Source: Ryuthela nishihirai (Eukaryota; Arthropoda; Arachnida; Araneae; Heptathelidae). Taken from it: 64,000 nucleotides of DNA. The number at the start of each line of letters is the position of its first letter. The stretch's first letter is position 1. Below the pieces are notes generated by a model. The model did no database searches. It had not been told where the DNA came from and worked only from the letters and a program-made list of their open reading frames with translations. The stretch covers positions 66,679,901 to 66,743,900 of the forward strand of contig JAWZYU010000009.1 in the NCBI GenBank assembly GCA_038380435.1, in the 5' to 3' direction. Positions 11,586 through 23,099 of this stretch are shown here, piece after piece. The translations under genes were made by a program, and so were the position numbers.

Positions 11586-11933
11586 TACAGGTTGGCTCAG
11601 TCGGTAGTGCGCCAGCTTCATAATCTGCAGTGCCCAGGTTCGAGTCTGTGATCTCCGCTAAACCCTCACCCTGACCTCGTGAGAAAGGCGACACCAATGC
11701 GATTAAAAGACTACCGTCGATTTGATAGGACGCTAAGCCGTGTGCAGCTGAGTGATACTTACACACTTCAATGAACACCCTGAAGTGTGCCTTGACGGAA
11801 GGCAATCATCTGTCTCCTAACAGTTTAGTGGATGCTTTTCCCCAACCTTTTCCGAGACCTGGGGTCCTTGTGATCTGTCCATTTATTGCATTGTATGCTA
11901 GAAAGTTCGGCAAAAAAAGATAAACCAACCCAG
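11586..11933 (+). mobile_element. SINE-A, full-length diverged copy
   Basis: Head GGCTCAGTCGGTAGTGCGCC with B box CAGGTTCGAGTC, then ATCTCCGCTAAACCC, GACACCAATGCGATTAAAAG and a degraded tail AAACCAACCCA. CCATTGCT plus seven more, partly matching bases occurs on both sides (from 11571 and 11934). That is an aged target duplication of about 15 bp with 12 matches. Confidence 0.8.
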
Positions 11934-11949
11934 CCATTGCTGCTTAGCC

Positions 11950-13195
11950 ACACCCGATGATAATAGACACAAATCTCCGTCACTGGCAAAAGGTAAGAAA
12001 TAATCTTTTTTAAGATTCCAAAATGAAAGTCGAACTCGGTAAGAACTCGGTGACGCATTCCATTTATCTTAGATGATCATTAACTCTCAAGGTTAACTGA
12101 GACAATTTAATCCATCGATTCTTACGAGTTTCTAATCTTCTGATTATCAGAACAAGACTAATGACATCAAATTGGGTCAAAACTAGACGTTCCCTTTTGA
12201 GCTATTTTTGCATAGTAACTGCACTACTCTCACTTCAAGTCTTCTCTCAGCTTTTTATTTCATTTATACTGAACTATAAAGTTTTCCTTTGGAAAAAAGA
12301 AGCGAGGATAATTTAAATAGGGGATTATGCAAAAGCAGCACAAATTAAAAGAAAAATCCAGGGTTGTTTTCTTTAGTATATTTTGAGTTAAAGGATCAAA
12401 TTTTTTGTCTTTTCTATAGATCTTTAAACAACTAATTTATATCTTGTGCGCCCTATTTATGAAAGTTTGGGCTATTTCATTTTGAACTTTGAAATATTTA
12501 ATATTTTGTTTTAAAAATGTACTCTTTGTGCATAGATCAGCGTATCCGGGAGGGGGTTCGTTTCTTAGGAGTTTTCTTGAGGTTTTTTTGTGCATCTAGA
12601 TTAACCAGAATATAGAATATTTCTTAGATTAATATATTTTTAAAACTAATGTTGTTCCAAAAACAATTCAGCCCGAAACGGTTTGTAACCATTGGTAGAG
12701 ATGTAACGGACGAAATAAGGGAAACTTCCAGTACAATGTGAATGAAATGAAATATTCGAAATCTGAATCTTTTAATTAGGATCTTTCATAGAAATCTAAG
12801 GATGAAGATGATTTAAAGATCTTAGGGTCATTCAATACGAAATCGAATAATTTCTGAAAAATCGTTCGCTTGACGAATTTTGAAAATAATTTCAAAAATG
12901 ATAAGTTCTAAACATTTTTCTGATTAGCTTAGCCTTAGTTTTATTTTTTGGTAGAGGTCATTTAAGATCAAATTACAAAGTTAAAATGCGGAATTTTAAA
13001 TTTAAAATTTCAAAAGTTTTGAACATCTTTAAACAATTTTGAAATTTGGGGCTTGGGCTAGGAAAACCAGGTATTTGGCCTTGGTTTCGAAACGAAACCG
13101 CTTTCAAATTTGTACATTCGTTAATTTTTCGATACCAGGTATAATATTCCAACTGACGAACCTCAGTTACAGCACGAGTGTTTCATTTCTGATGT
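11950..13195. other. AT-rich stretch, no gene seen
   Basis: No open frame with a recognisable product and no repeat match to other parts of the window. Confidence 0.45.
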
Positions 13196-13211
13196 TGTTT
13201 CTCTGCTGGGG

Positions 13212-13600
13212 GGGGGGGGGAGGCTCAGTCTGTAGCGCGCCAGGCTCGTAATCTGTAGTTCCTAGGTTCGAGTCCCAGCTGGGTCAGCGTTGAGATTTTT
13301 CTACGCAAAAATTCCCTGCCCTGCCCACGGTCAGTAGGGGACACCGATGGGCTTGGAAAGGCCGCCGTCCGTCGGATGTGACGTTAAGCCGTGGCCCCGT
13401 GTGCGGGAGAGCCATACCCTGTGCCCGTTAAAGAACACGCTGGATGGCCTTGACGGGAAGCTACCATCTGTCTCCCAACAGCTGTTCCAGTGGGTTCCCT
13501 CCCCCAACCTTCTCCGAGCCTTCGGGGTCCATGTGACCTGGCCATTTAGCTAATGGTGTGCAAAAAAGTGCCGCTCAGAGGTAAAACAACCCAACAACAA
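13212..13600 (+). mobile_element. SINE-A, full-length young copy with 11-bp target duplication
   Basis: Complete from the tRNA-like head (AGGCTCAGTCTGTAGCGCGC, then CTCGTAA in the anticodon-loop position, then CTAGGTTCGAGTCC) to the tail AAACAACCCAACAACAA. CTCTGCTGGGG stands at 13201-13211 and again at 13601-13611, a perfect target-site duplication. The loop CTCGTAA has T33 followed by CGT, matching the usual loop of tRNA-Thr(CGT). A 13-G run at the 5' junction (13208-13220) may be partly non-templated or a slippage product. Confidence 0.92.
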
Positions 13601-13629
13601 CTCTGCTGGGGTTTCGTATATACTCAGAA

Positions 13630-13682
13630 ACTAATAAGCTCTTGCTGGACCTCTGTGGAAAGCAGCGCTTTGAAGGGTAAAT
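13630..13682 (+). mobile_element. SINE-B 3' fragment
   Basis: AATAAGCTCTTGCTGGACCT, CTGTGGAAAGCAG and GCTTTGAAGGG correspond to the SINE-B tail blocks GGCTCCTGTCAGACCTCTGT and GCAAGCAGCTGCTTGAGGG. Only the 3' end is present, directly after a SINE-A. Confidence 0.55.
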
Positions 13683-13689
13683 AATTTAT

Positions 13690-14910
13690 ATAGAAATTTA
13701 TCAAATTCGAATTAAAAACGTTTGTAAATGACAATGACAATTAATTTTTATTCTGACTACGAGCCTTAAAATTTGGAAATACTCGACCACTATGGAGCTG
13801 TACGAGGGCTTGTGTATGGATTCTCCACTAAGGGAGCCTAAATATACAGAGGTAAAACGCTAAATTTTTTTCTTTTTTGCAATTTTGGTGATTAGGATCG
13901 AGACGATTGTTACCACATTTTCTTTTTCTCCTACTATTCAAACTCCTCGTTACCTCTTAGCTGTTTGAGGGAAATTGTTTTTCAGTTGTTTAATCTAGGC
14001 ATGCGGATGAAGCAATGCAAAATTTTCGAACAATTACAAAAAATTCCTTCAAAATTAGAACCATTCTTTGAATAAATGGTTCTAATGGAAAACGAAATAG
14101 CGGAAAAATAGCTAGCCAGAGAGTTATTGTGAGAATTGCGTATGTGTTTGAAATTACCGATGATTCCACCGAATTACAGTCAAAACGCAGAAAAGGACTT
14201 ACAATAATTGTGATAAGGCTCTGAGAACTTATTCGGAAGGATAACTAATGCAGACGAGAATAATATTAAACTAAGCAAATCAGAAATCACCAGTAATTTT
14301 ATTTAAAATACTGCTTTTAATGAAATTTAGCTGAATCAGTAGACGAAAAATTGAAAAACCCGACTGACAAGAGAACTATAATCAGTGAAAGAACCTAAAA
14401 CGGCTGGATCTCTGAGACTGTACAATATGCAGAATTAAGTGATGTGTTGCATAAAAGTTAATTGAGATTAGTACGACCACTTCTCATTCTCCCTGTATAT
14501 GTCCCTATATATTCTCCGTATATATGTATTTACATATGTCTGCAGAGATTACTTAAATGGCTCAAACGAAAAGTTATTTTCAATATTTTATCGAAAAATG
14601 CCATTCTAGATTTAAGCGACCAGTATTCGCATGAAGAACTTGCCTATGATCTGATTTATAGACATTTTTCAGGGCTCTGCCACAGGGATATATCTTATTG
14701 ACTCATATGCGCATGTATTTTTATATATAAGCTTTATGCAATTTTTTTATTGTGCAAATTTAAATTTTAATAACTTTGGATGTACACATGAAAGAAATAC
14801 ACCGTAAAAGGCTTAAAAAAGCTTACTTCTTACAGGTTTTATGTATTTATGTTGTCAATTAATTTAAAATTATTAATTTAACGTTAATTAATTTTAATTA
14901 TTTTCAGATC
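13690..14910. other. AT-rich stretch, no gene seen
   Basis: A 79-codon plus-strand frame (14462-14701) matches nothing known. Repeated TGTATATGT steps near 14495-14540 look like low-complexity sequence. Confidence 0.45.
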
Positions 14911-14918
14911 CTTTAACC

Positions 14919-15117
14919 CAGTGGTTCTCAACCTTTTATGCTTCACGTACCCCTTGGAAATGTGTATGTAACTGGCGTACCCCTTGTATAAATAGATAAA
15001 ACTATAATTAGAGTATAACAATGGTTATTTTTACTTTGCTACTAGATCTAGCGACTTTTGAGTTCTCACTGCATTCCCCAAAACGTTTATTCGCATACCC
15101 CATGTTGAGAACCCCTA
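14919..15117. mobile_element. short non-autonomous hAT element
   Basis: Begins CAGTGGTTCTCAACCTTTTA and ends GTTGAGAACCCCTA, the classic hAT terminal pattern. Both ends have nearby CGTACCCC or GCATACCCC. CTTTAACC (14911-14918) and CTTGAACC (15118-15125) flank it, an 8-bp target duplication with one mismatch, the length expected for hAT. No coding capacity, so it would depend on a transposase in trans. Confidence 0.88.
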
Positions 15118-15169
15118 CTTGAACCGATTAGAAATAGCGACATCGGAACAAAAATTTCACTGTGTGTTA

Positions 15170-16195
15170 TGGCTCGCAGAATTGAAGTCTATAATAGTTG
15201 TGAGTTACTGCTACTTACAGCAAGTATGCACAATATAGCAACTTAGTTAAAAATTGGATGAAAACGTTTACAGAAACTGGGTCAGTGAATGACAAACCAC
15301 GATCACAAAGGCACCAATCAGCGAAGAGACTGTGGCTGTAGTCCAGGAAGCATTTGAAAGGAGTTCACAAAAATCGGTGCGGCTTGCATCTGCTGAATTA
15401 AATATTCTGCCATCAACAGTGCAAAAAATTCTGAAAGTGAAACTACATGAACATGCTTGCAAAATTGAGGTGGTTCAAAGGTTACTGGAAGAAGAGTATC
15501 GTGCGAGATTGGATTTCTGTCAACAGATTATGTCAAAATTTCTAATTCTCGTGAGGTTTTAGACCAGTTGACGTTTTCTGATGAGCCAACTTTCCACATT
15601 AGTGGTAAAGTCAACTGCCACAATTGCTGCATTTGGGGAATGAGAAGCCACAAAAAGTCTGGCAACATGAACGAGATTCTCACAAAAAATCAATGTCTGG
15701 TGCGCCCCCAGGAAGGCATGCATTATCAGTCCCTTATATTTTGAAGCAGCAATAGTCAATTGCAAATGTTATCTTGCAATGTTGCAGATTTTCCTCATCC
15801 CTGAAGTAAGACGGTTAAATCTTTCAGATAGTACCTTCTTTCAGCAATATGGCGCACCCTGCTGCTATGCTTCGGATGTGCGACGGTTTTCGAATGATGT
15901 CTTTCCAGATAAGTAGATCGGTAGAGCTGCACCAATTTCTTGGCCACCTCTTTCGACTGATCTGACTCCACTGGACTATTTCTTATGGAGTCACCTGAAA
16001 AGATTTGTCTACTCATCGAAACCACATTCTTCAGATGAACTTAAGACCAGGATCACAGGAGCAATTCATGAAATCAATGAGCAACAATTCAGGAATGTTT
16101 TCAAAGGGCTGGAAAACAGGTTTGCACAATGTGTCACGAAACATGGCGGTTATGTTGATGTTTAAACATTTTAACTTTATTGCAGTAACACTGTA
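15170..16195 (+). pseudogene. mariner-like transposase remnant (HTH plus DDE)
   Basis: Frames broken by stops read in order: MKTFTETGSVNDKPR (end of a helix-turn-helix linker), VVQEAFERSSQKSVRLAS and ELNILPSTVQKILKVKL (second HTH). Then come LTFSDEPTFHISGKVNCHN with CCIWG (first catalytic aspartate region) and, near the end, STGLFLMESPEK, matching the family's PLDFFLWG motif. Lengths and order fit a complete transposase of the Tc1/mariner superfamily, of the kind found in many arthropod genomes. At least four frameshifts or stops disable it. The sequence closes near 16375 with ATCACCCTGTATATA, a typical terminal repeat for such elements. A small MITE sits in its 3' part. Confidence 0.82.
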
Positions 16196-16208
16196 AGAAT
16201 TACGCTTA

Positions 16209-16289
16209 TACAGTCGTATTAGAATAATATGACCACCTATCATAAATATACCATGTTAGGTGGTCATATTATTCTGATACGACTGTGTA
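16209..16289. mobile_element. short palindromic MITE
   Basis: TACAGTCGTATTAGAATAAT and ATGACCACCTA are followed, after about 16 bases, by TTAGGTGGTCAT and ATTATTCTGATACGACTGTG. The ends are TA plus CAGTCGTAT, as in Tc1/mariner elements. It is only about 80 bp and nearly all stem. It lies just downstream of the transposase remnant but has different ends. Confidence 0.8.
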
Positions 16290-16558
16290 TATGCCGTTTA
16301 CAATGTATTTCTCTCATTTGTATATCCAGAGTTAATAAAGTTTAAAGTTGCACAAAGACTTTATAATCACCCTGTATATATTTACCATATAAACTTAAAA
16401 TAAAATGGAATTTTTTCTGTTAATTAGACATGATATTCCAGGAGATATTCCAAAAGTATCATGATCGTCTGTTCTGTAAATCAGAATAAAAAGAATTCGT
16501 TATTCTGATTTGTTCGAAAATTTTATTCTTGTTTTGCAGATCGTTTACGTTCTACAAA

Positions 16559-17138
16559 TACACTGCCCTACGAAGTCATTAGATAATTTCCCTGTTATGT
16601 CAATTTGAAATCTGATTTCGAATAACTTCGAAAATATGTATTTAATAGAAATATATGTGACTTCAAAGATCAAAATCCAATCTATTTAAGTCTCGATTTT
16701 CAACAATATTCGTTCAGTTTTTAAAGAGTAATGAAAGCTGTAATACATCTCGACAGTAACTGTTCATAAGCATGTTCTCAGAAATTAATTAAAAATAAAT
16801 AATAAGTATTGTTTAAAACCATTTACTAACATAAATATACATTTTAATTTGCGTAATGATTATTTCGGCACTATATTATTAATAATAATGATAGTAATGA
16901 TTTTTATGAAAGAATATAATTTATTGTTAAATATTTTAGCTTCCATAACTCTAAATGCTGGGACCAATATTGTTTAAAAACAGATTCTAAACAAATTTGA
17001 TTATGATCTTTAATTTACCTTCAATCACAATGCCCTATCAGATGCATATTTTAGGAATTATAGATATGTATATGACTTCGAAGTAAAATTCGAATTGACA
17101 TAACATGAAAATTTGTAATATTTTGGTAGGGTAGTGTG
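16559..17138. mobile_element. foldback MITE, family E, full length
   Basis: Left end TACACTGCCCTACGAAGTCA and ATTAGATAATTTCCCTGTTA; right end TAACATGAAAATTTGTAATA and TTTTGGTAGGGTAGTGTG. The interior is also largely an imperfect inverted repeat, so the whole 580 bp can fold back. The segment AAGTCTCGATTTTCAACAAT is shared with family D at 45322 and 52766. It lacks coding capacity and is probably mobilised by a Tc1/mariner transposase. Confidence 0.78.
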
Positions 17139-17139
17139 T

Positions 17140-18580
17140 TTTCCAAACTGTTCTGACATTTTTGCGTTACCATGCATTTATGCATATTAAACGTAATATT
17201 CAATGATATGATTATCTCTTCAAGTGGAATTTAAACGCAAATGCAGAAGCAAAATAGCGTAAAAGCAGTAATTGTGGTTAAGATGATTCTACTCAAAGAA
17301 GCGTAAATGCGGTTTGAGTAACTGATGCAATTTCCTTTGAAAGATCTAAGGTATAAGGATAAAGTTACGATTCTGATCTGTAATACCACATCCGCTCAGA
17401 TATCTGCTTATTCCAAACCCCTTCAAGGCATTTTACCTTTCCACCACTCAACTTAAGCGCGTCGCTTTACGTTCCATTTCGGATCACAGCTTTTCTATCC
17501 TTAGAGCTATAAGTTTAGTTGCAAATATTTATTTCGCCAACTTTCGAATAAACTAACACATTGAAGAGAAAATTCGCATTCAGAATTACTTAGTTTAGTA
17601 TTTGAGTAAATGTATTTAAATTTAAAGGAGCAAAGATAAATTTTAGCAGGGTGAATTCTTGAAATAATTTTAAAATGATAACATCAAACCTTGCATTTAT
17701 ATATTGGATGTTGGTTCATTTTGTAACACGAATATTTAAATAAGGAACTTAATGTTTAAGTCTTACAAATTAATAATTTCTGTTACTTGCATGCCATCCC
17801 ACTGCTAAGGGCTTAAATGAGGGGATCAACATGACAGCATTCCAGAACAAATATTCAGTTATTCTGTTTACATTAATACTCTTTAATCTCTCAGATTATC
17901 ACCGGGAAATTACAGTGTTCGAAGTATATTGCTAATGAAGCATTTATCGAAATGTTAAGGGAAGTTGAAAATAATGAATTTGTTTGAAAAGAGGCTAGCT
18001 AATCGAAATTGAGGACTATGAGACGAAAATAATGGAACTCGGGCGCTTGAAATGCTTTGAAAGATAAATAAATAAATAAATGGTGGTGATGTAATTAACG
18101 AGAATTGATAAAAAAATAAGAGAAGAAAATAAAATGGCACATTAAGTAGAAAATACTTTTTTATTAATAAAATGGGATCGCTAAGCCACGAATTAAATGG
18201 CAAATCAGATAACATAAATTATCGCATATCACTAATATTATATTCAATAATAAAATTGATTGCAATTATCTCAAAATTTGCAATTAGTAAACTATTTTAA
18301 TAGCAAACAAAAAATTCTTTCCATTGATATAATAATATTAATATTTATTAATACTGTTCAGAGTAATTATATAATAATATATATACATATAATTATTATC
18401 CTCCAATACACAAGGTAAGTCAATAAATTAGATGAATTTTAATTTTTCATAGATATAAGTACCCATATCTGAACATGTAGTTATTTATAATTTCGGTATA
18501 AAGAAGGTAATATTTAACTAGATTGCCAGTTGTTAAAATGGCGGCCCCTCTGCCAGATTGCAACACATTTGAGCAGCGAA
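17140..18580. other. AT-rich stretch, no gene seen
   Basis: Short AAAT and ATA repeats at about 18065-18080 and 18365-18395. No coding signal. Confidence 0.45.
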
Positions 18581-18589
18581 ATTTCATTC

Positions 18590-18850
18590 CATTTTGTTTT
18601 TTATTGTCAGAAGGCCTGACAATTGTTTAACATCAAAATATGTGTACACGTAGTGCGAACGTTTCAGAAAAGGTCGCACAAATGTGATATATGAACATCG
18701 ACTTGGCAGAACAGTCAAAGCACCAACACCTGATGCAGTGCAATGTGTTAATGAACTTGTTAAGGAGAACCGACACCTCGCTTTGGAAGAAATTCTTGTT
18801 GAACTGAATGTTAGTCATAGGACATCTCATGCTATAATGCATGGCAAGCT
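18590..18850 (+). pseudogene. mariner transposase N-terminal remnant
   Basis: The plus strand reads HRLGRTVKAPTPDAVQCVNE and ELVKENRHLALEEILVELNV, then SHRTSHAIMH. This matches the linker and second helix-turn-helix of SETMAR-type mariner transposases (GRP...V..LI..NRR.T..E.....I....VH.I.H). The upstream first HTH is garbled and the catalytic domain is absent. Confidence 0.7.
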
Positions 18851-18859
18851 ATTGTAAAT

Positions 18860-19750
18860 TTCAGTGATGCTACAGACGTTCAAAATACGGTACATAATTG
18901 GTTAATCTCTTTATCGAAAACATTTTTTTCTCATGGAATCGAAAAGCTTGTCAGCTGTTGTACTAAATGTATTGAGAGAGGAATGATTATATTGAACAAT
19001 AATGCATGTTCATGCTTCTGGAATATATAGTGTTGATGCTGTATACATATAGCGAAAGTATAACCAGTATGTTGGAAGACTTCCATATAACTGTGAAAGA
19101 AAATTCACATTCAGAACTCCCTAACTTAGATAAGCTTTGTGGGGAAGAATGTCACTGGTTATAAATTGAATCTCTCATTCAAATCTCTCTAAATCTCAAA
19201 TTTCAACATTAGTAGTTTAATACTTAAAGAACAACTGAAGCTGAAATGAAACTCACAAGATGATGCTCTTAGCTTGTAAACATCTTTCGTCAAAACCTAA
19301 GAAATTCATTACAGAAATTGCTAAAATAAACATTTTTATTAAAAGATTTTTTTAACAGTTGTTATTTGCGCTCAAATTAACTTCTGGTGTAAATCATTAT
19401 GAGTAGATAATAATATAATATAAATAATCTGCTGGTAAATATGCCCTTTTAAATAATTGAAATGTTAGACTAATATTGCAGAAAATGGAGATTTAGATTT
19501 GCTTGAGCTCTCTATCTCCAGTGGCATTTTCCAATAAGCAAGTCTTATTCAGGAAATGACTTTTTTTTCATTGGTTGAGTTTGACCACTTCTGAACTAAA
19601 TGTAATTGCTATATAACTTGAAAATTACTTTTTTATAGTTGGTAACTCGACAATTTTTTTATTGTGAACTAAGAAAGGATATGAACTCCATGCTCAATTC
19701 ACAGATTATCTGTAGAAATAGACTTCAACAATAGTTAAACATCTGAAAAA
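18860..19750. other. AT-rich stretch, no gene seen
   Basis: Nothing recognisable. An A run at about 19746-19760 borders the next foldback. Confidence 0.45.
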
Positions 19751-19758
19751 AAAAAAAA

Positions 19759-19898
19759 AAATTATCGCTGACGCGGCAGGAATCGGACCCGAAACCCTCC
19801 AGATTCATTCCAGAGAACCCTTACAGTGTAACGGTAGCGCTCTGGCATGAATCTGGATAGTTGCGGGTTCGATTGCCGCCGCGTCAGCGATAATTTTT
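19759..19898. repeat. tRNA-like foldback (inverted pair)
   Basis: 19759-19815 and 19839-19898 are inverted copies around a 23-base loop. The arms start AATTATCGCTGACGCGGC and end GCCGCGTCAGCGATAATT. The plus-strand right arm carries GGTAGCGCTCTGGCATGAAT, CTGGATAGTTGCGGGTTCGA and TTGCC, an arrangement of D loop, anticodon stem-loop and B box like a tRNA. A/T runs lie outside both arms, and AAACAT occurs on each side. It is probably two SINE heads fused head to head, or a foldback made from one. Confidence 0.75.
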
Positions 19899-19909
19899 TT
19901 TTCAAACAT

Positions 19910-20100
19910 GAACTTATTTTTGTTTTGTTTCAAATTAAATTTGTTAAAAAATAAGTGCTGTCGAGCAACTTTACAACCCTGGTAGTTGAATAGGATTCAC
20001 TAGCAGAGATGAGACATAAGTTGATGGTAAAGAACAAAATGTCTTAAATAGGTTTGTTATGTGTTGGTATGAGGAATAAAACTTTCCCTAAGATCAACTA
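19910..20100. other. AT-rich, nothing seen
   Basis: Short interval between the foldback and the direct repeat at 20101. Confidence 0.4.
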
Positions 20101-20835
20101 GGATGAATGCAAGTGCAGGATTAAAAGAAAAACAAGTTTGCACTAGATTGAGTATGAGCCCGGAACTTATCGATTTAAAAATATTTACCTGGAAATCAAA
20201 ATCAATCATTCAATGTTTGATAACTTTTCTTATATTTGCATGTGTTTGACCAATTACTATTTCTTTTCAAGTACATACGATAAGAAAATGTTCTAATTGG
20301 ATGGGTACTTTTTCTGCAGATGCAGTTCCTATGAGAGGAAGCAAACATGTAAGCTGCCATGCCTGTTTCTTAACATCACCGAGAATCACAAAAAATATTA
20401 AGTATATGCGACACATTTCAAGTGTGCTATAAAAAATGCACAAAATATTGCAGAAAACGTTCAGTAACTATTACAGTTTGTGGCTCGAGTTCCCAAATTT
20501 GGAATTTGAAGTTTACGCTCAATAACCTCATCCATTTTGGTTATGTGCATTTGGCCGCATATGTGAGTGGCATAATAGGGAGACTATGAGCCTGCGCAGA
20601 TGATCATTCAATATCTCTCAGATTATGTGGATGATCTATCAAGATTTTTACATTCAGTCTCTGATCTACGCGAACTGTCGAAGCGTAATTGCTCACCCTA
20701 AATGTCTCATTATGAGTGCAAGTGCAGAGTTAGCAGAAAATCAAGTTTGCACTAGGTTGAGTATGAGCCCAGAACTTACCGAATCCCCAATTGCCATAAG
20801 CACAAAATAATGATAATGTTAAATATTTACCGTAA
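20101..20835. repeat. pair of direct repeats about 90 bp long
   Basis: 20101-20190 and 20711-20830 share GCAAGTGCAG, AGAAAAACAAGTTTGCACTA, GTTGAGTATGAGCCC and GGAACTTA in the same order and spacing, with a later TAAATATTTACC block. The repeat distance is about 607 bp. It may be an old segmental duplication or the ends of an unrecognised element. Confidence 0.6.
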
Positions 20836-20839
20836 AAAG

Positions 20840-21330
20840 AAATGCTATTCGAGAATATTTCTGTTTTAAAGTTTAGCGGCTTCTATTTTTATCTTATTTC
20901 TTATTCTAAACCTAAGAATCTAAGAAAACAGAACTGATGCAGAGGGTAGAAGCACATTTATAAAACTCTCTGCAAAACTACATAGTAAGGATAACTTTAC
21001 CATCTAATATAAACGTGAACTTATAGATAAATAATATAAAACAGATAAACTATTAAAAGAAGGAAAAATTCCGTATCTTGGTAACATGCCAATGTAAAAC
21101 CAATAACGTAGCATTTATAAAGGTACAATCTACGTATTATGTCGTATCGTAAAACTTTTTAAATTGGATCGGTCTTATTTTTTTCTGAAATACGATAGTT
21201 TAACGGAAAAAAATAGAATACTGTCGCATCAAATATTTCCGCCTATATGTTACTAAATCAAATTAATCTTCCACACATCTGCCGTAACGTACTTTCCGAA
21301 GAGTATGTTTGTAATGTTTGTATGTATAAT
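20840..21330. other. AT-rich stretch, no gene seen
   Basis: No feature supported. Confidence 0.4.
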
Positions 21331-21435
21331 CAGGGATGAAGCATGGTGGTTTGAATTACAGAATTAGCAATATCCAAATAGTTTCTATTTTATATTTCCG
21401 TTTTTTTTATGCTATGAACTTGAATATATCTCTAT

Positions 21436-21710
21436 TAAAGATTGGTTTCGGGCTCATTGTTTCGAGAACAAACCGGCTCGAAGTTATTGAACCCGAGTCC
21501 TCCGAAGCCCGAACTTTTCGACAACCGTCGGGCCCGAGTCCACCCGGAGTTCGAACCATTTCGGCAATCGTTGAGCCAGAGTCCGCCGGAGCCCGAACCA
21601 TTTCGACAACCGTCGGGCCCGAATCCACCCGGAGTTCGAACCATTTCGGCAATCGCCGGAGCCCGAACCATTAAGACAATCATTGAGCCCGACCCCGATT
21701 GGGGAAAACA
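21436..21710. repeat. GC-rich minisatellite
   Basis: Units of about 36-40 bp alternate between two forms. One has GAGTCCACCCGGAGTTCGAA and CCATTTCGGCAATCG; the other has GAGTCCGCCGGAGCCCGAAC and CATTTCGACAACCG. The pair repeats with a period near 76 bp. Stops are rare in this composition, so several frames on both strands are open and give repeated PESAGARTISTTVG-like text. Overlapping open frames on both strands argue against a gene. It sits inside a dispersed repeat (family J) that lacks these units at 37.5 kb. Confidence 0.85.
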
Positions 21711-21900
21711 TTTCTCTGATACATCATAAGAGATATATACAGAAATGCAGGTCTATAATCATTTATTTTATTCTTATAATATTAACTGTAATTATTTTAT
21801 GACAAAATTAAAACTTTAATGCTATTTGGGAAGACAAATATTAGAACTATTAGTACAAACTAAAAGTTCACGGGAAGCCTCATTATAAACTCAAAGTTGT
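21711..21900. repeat. family J repeat, right part, copy without foldback
   Basis: GATTGGGGAAAACATTTCTC, then TTTATTTTATTCTTATAATA, ATGACAAAATTAAAACTTTA, AAATATTAGAACTA and ACTAAAAGTT match, in order, 37575-37620 plus 39060-39190. This copy has no foldback element between the two halves, so it acts as an approximate empty site. Confidence 0.7.
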
Positions 21901-22370
21901 TGGTGAAATTATTCTGAGACCAAACTTATCTCTAATCTCCATAGTAGTGCAAATTTCCAATGCGTGAGCTTTTAATCTCTCTTAACCACAGTGAAAAATG
22001 GTGAAAAACCTCCATGGAATCTGGATGGTGTTCTTGCTGCTTTCAGAAATGGTCTATTTTGGTAGGAATCGAATTCTAGTTTCATTTAAAATAATAATTC
22101 TTCCAAAACTCGCTTGAATGTAATCCAAATATAAAAGGCCTATAATCTTAATCAACACAAAACCTAAGGCTCAAATTTAATTACTAAAACGAATTTTTCC
22201 CGTTTTCCAAAAGCATTTATTGCATTTTACATTATACTTTCAACTCAAACCTTATTCCCCATTCCCTTAAAACTTCTACAAACGAAAGGTAAATTCTCGC
22301 TATCTTCTATCAGATTCCAAAAATAGACAAAAAAAAAAGGAGGGGACCACTGGAACATTAAAATATTGCA
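21901..22370. other. AT-rich stretch, no gene seen
   Basis: No recognisable feature. Confidence 0.4.
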
Positions 22371-22374
22371 TTTT

Positions 22375-23090
22375 ATTCTAGCCTCATCTCGCGGCCCGCG
22401 TCTACGTGTACGCTTATCACGTGACACCCGAGGCAGAGCTGTCATCAAAGAAGGCGAACATTTCATCAGTAGCTTTGCGTGAAGCGGAGGTTCAATCAGT
22501 TTTAAGGAGGCAGTGTCCACGCAAAGGGTGAGAAGCTGCCGCGGCCTGCCGATCGATGAGGCTACCGCTGCTGCCATAAGCCCCATTTCCTCCATGTAAA
22601 TTCACACGGAGATGTCTGTCGACTTCATTTTCCAACGGAAATATAGACGGCTGAACGTCGTGTGGCGTGTAACGTTGCTATCCCGCCTCCAGGATATAGA
22701 CTGCAGGGGAGTGGGGTGGGGGGAGTTGGACGAGGTATGCCAGAAGATGCGCTCAGTCAAAATGGGATGTATTGCCTTGTCTGAGTCAGTGAAGTGGATC
22801 AACAGCAGGCAGATGTCCGTACATAGATGTCGATACATATGTACGTATTTGGGCTTATCCTATACGTCATAAAATATGTGAAGTAGATTTCCCCAATGCT
22901 TCCTGGAGCAGATTCTGTGCACGACACGTGACCGAGTGTGTAAAAAGAGCGGAAATGCATCACCCACAGAGAGGATGATGGGAGATAAGAAAATGACGCG
23001 TAGAGGGGCAGAAATTACGATGTTCGGCATCACGAAGTTCATCCCATTTATGGTGAAAGTAAACATCCGCATGCTGATACTGAAATTCTG
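22375..23090. other. GC-richer non-repetitive island, possible regulatory or exonic DNA
   Basis: About 700 bp of balanced composition in an AT-rich setting, free of the repeat families found elsewhere. It contains CGCGGCCCGCGT, an E-box in TTATCACGTGACACC and GCCGCGGCCTGCCGATCGAT. A 116-codon minus-strand frame (22245-22595) starts MEEMGLMAAAVASSIGRPRQ, and an 86-codon plus-strand frame lies at 22612-22872. I recognise neither, and both continue into AT-rich DNA. Enhancer, promoter or unrecognised exon are all open. Confidence 0.3.
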
Positions 23091-23099
23091 GACAGTTGC

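Noticed and set aside
13212..13285. Possible functional tRNA-Thr gene
   Set aside because: No acceptor stem, no discriminator end and a fused 300-bp SINE body. It is a tRNA-derived head only. The same holds for the SINE-B heads.
21407..21729. Proline/arginine-rich repeat protein in the 21.4-21.7 kb array
   Set aside because: Long frames exist on both strands and in several phases because the unit lacks stops. The surrounding dispersed repeat argues against a gene.
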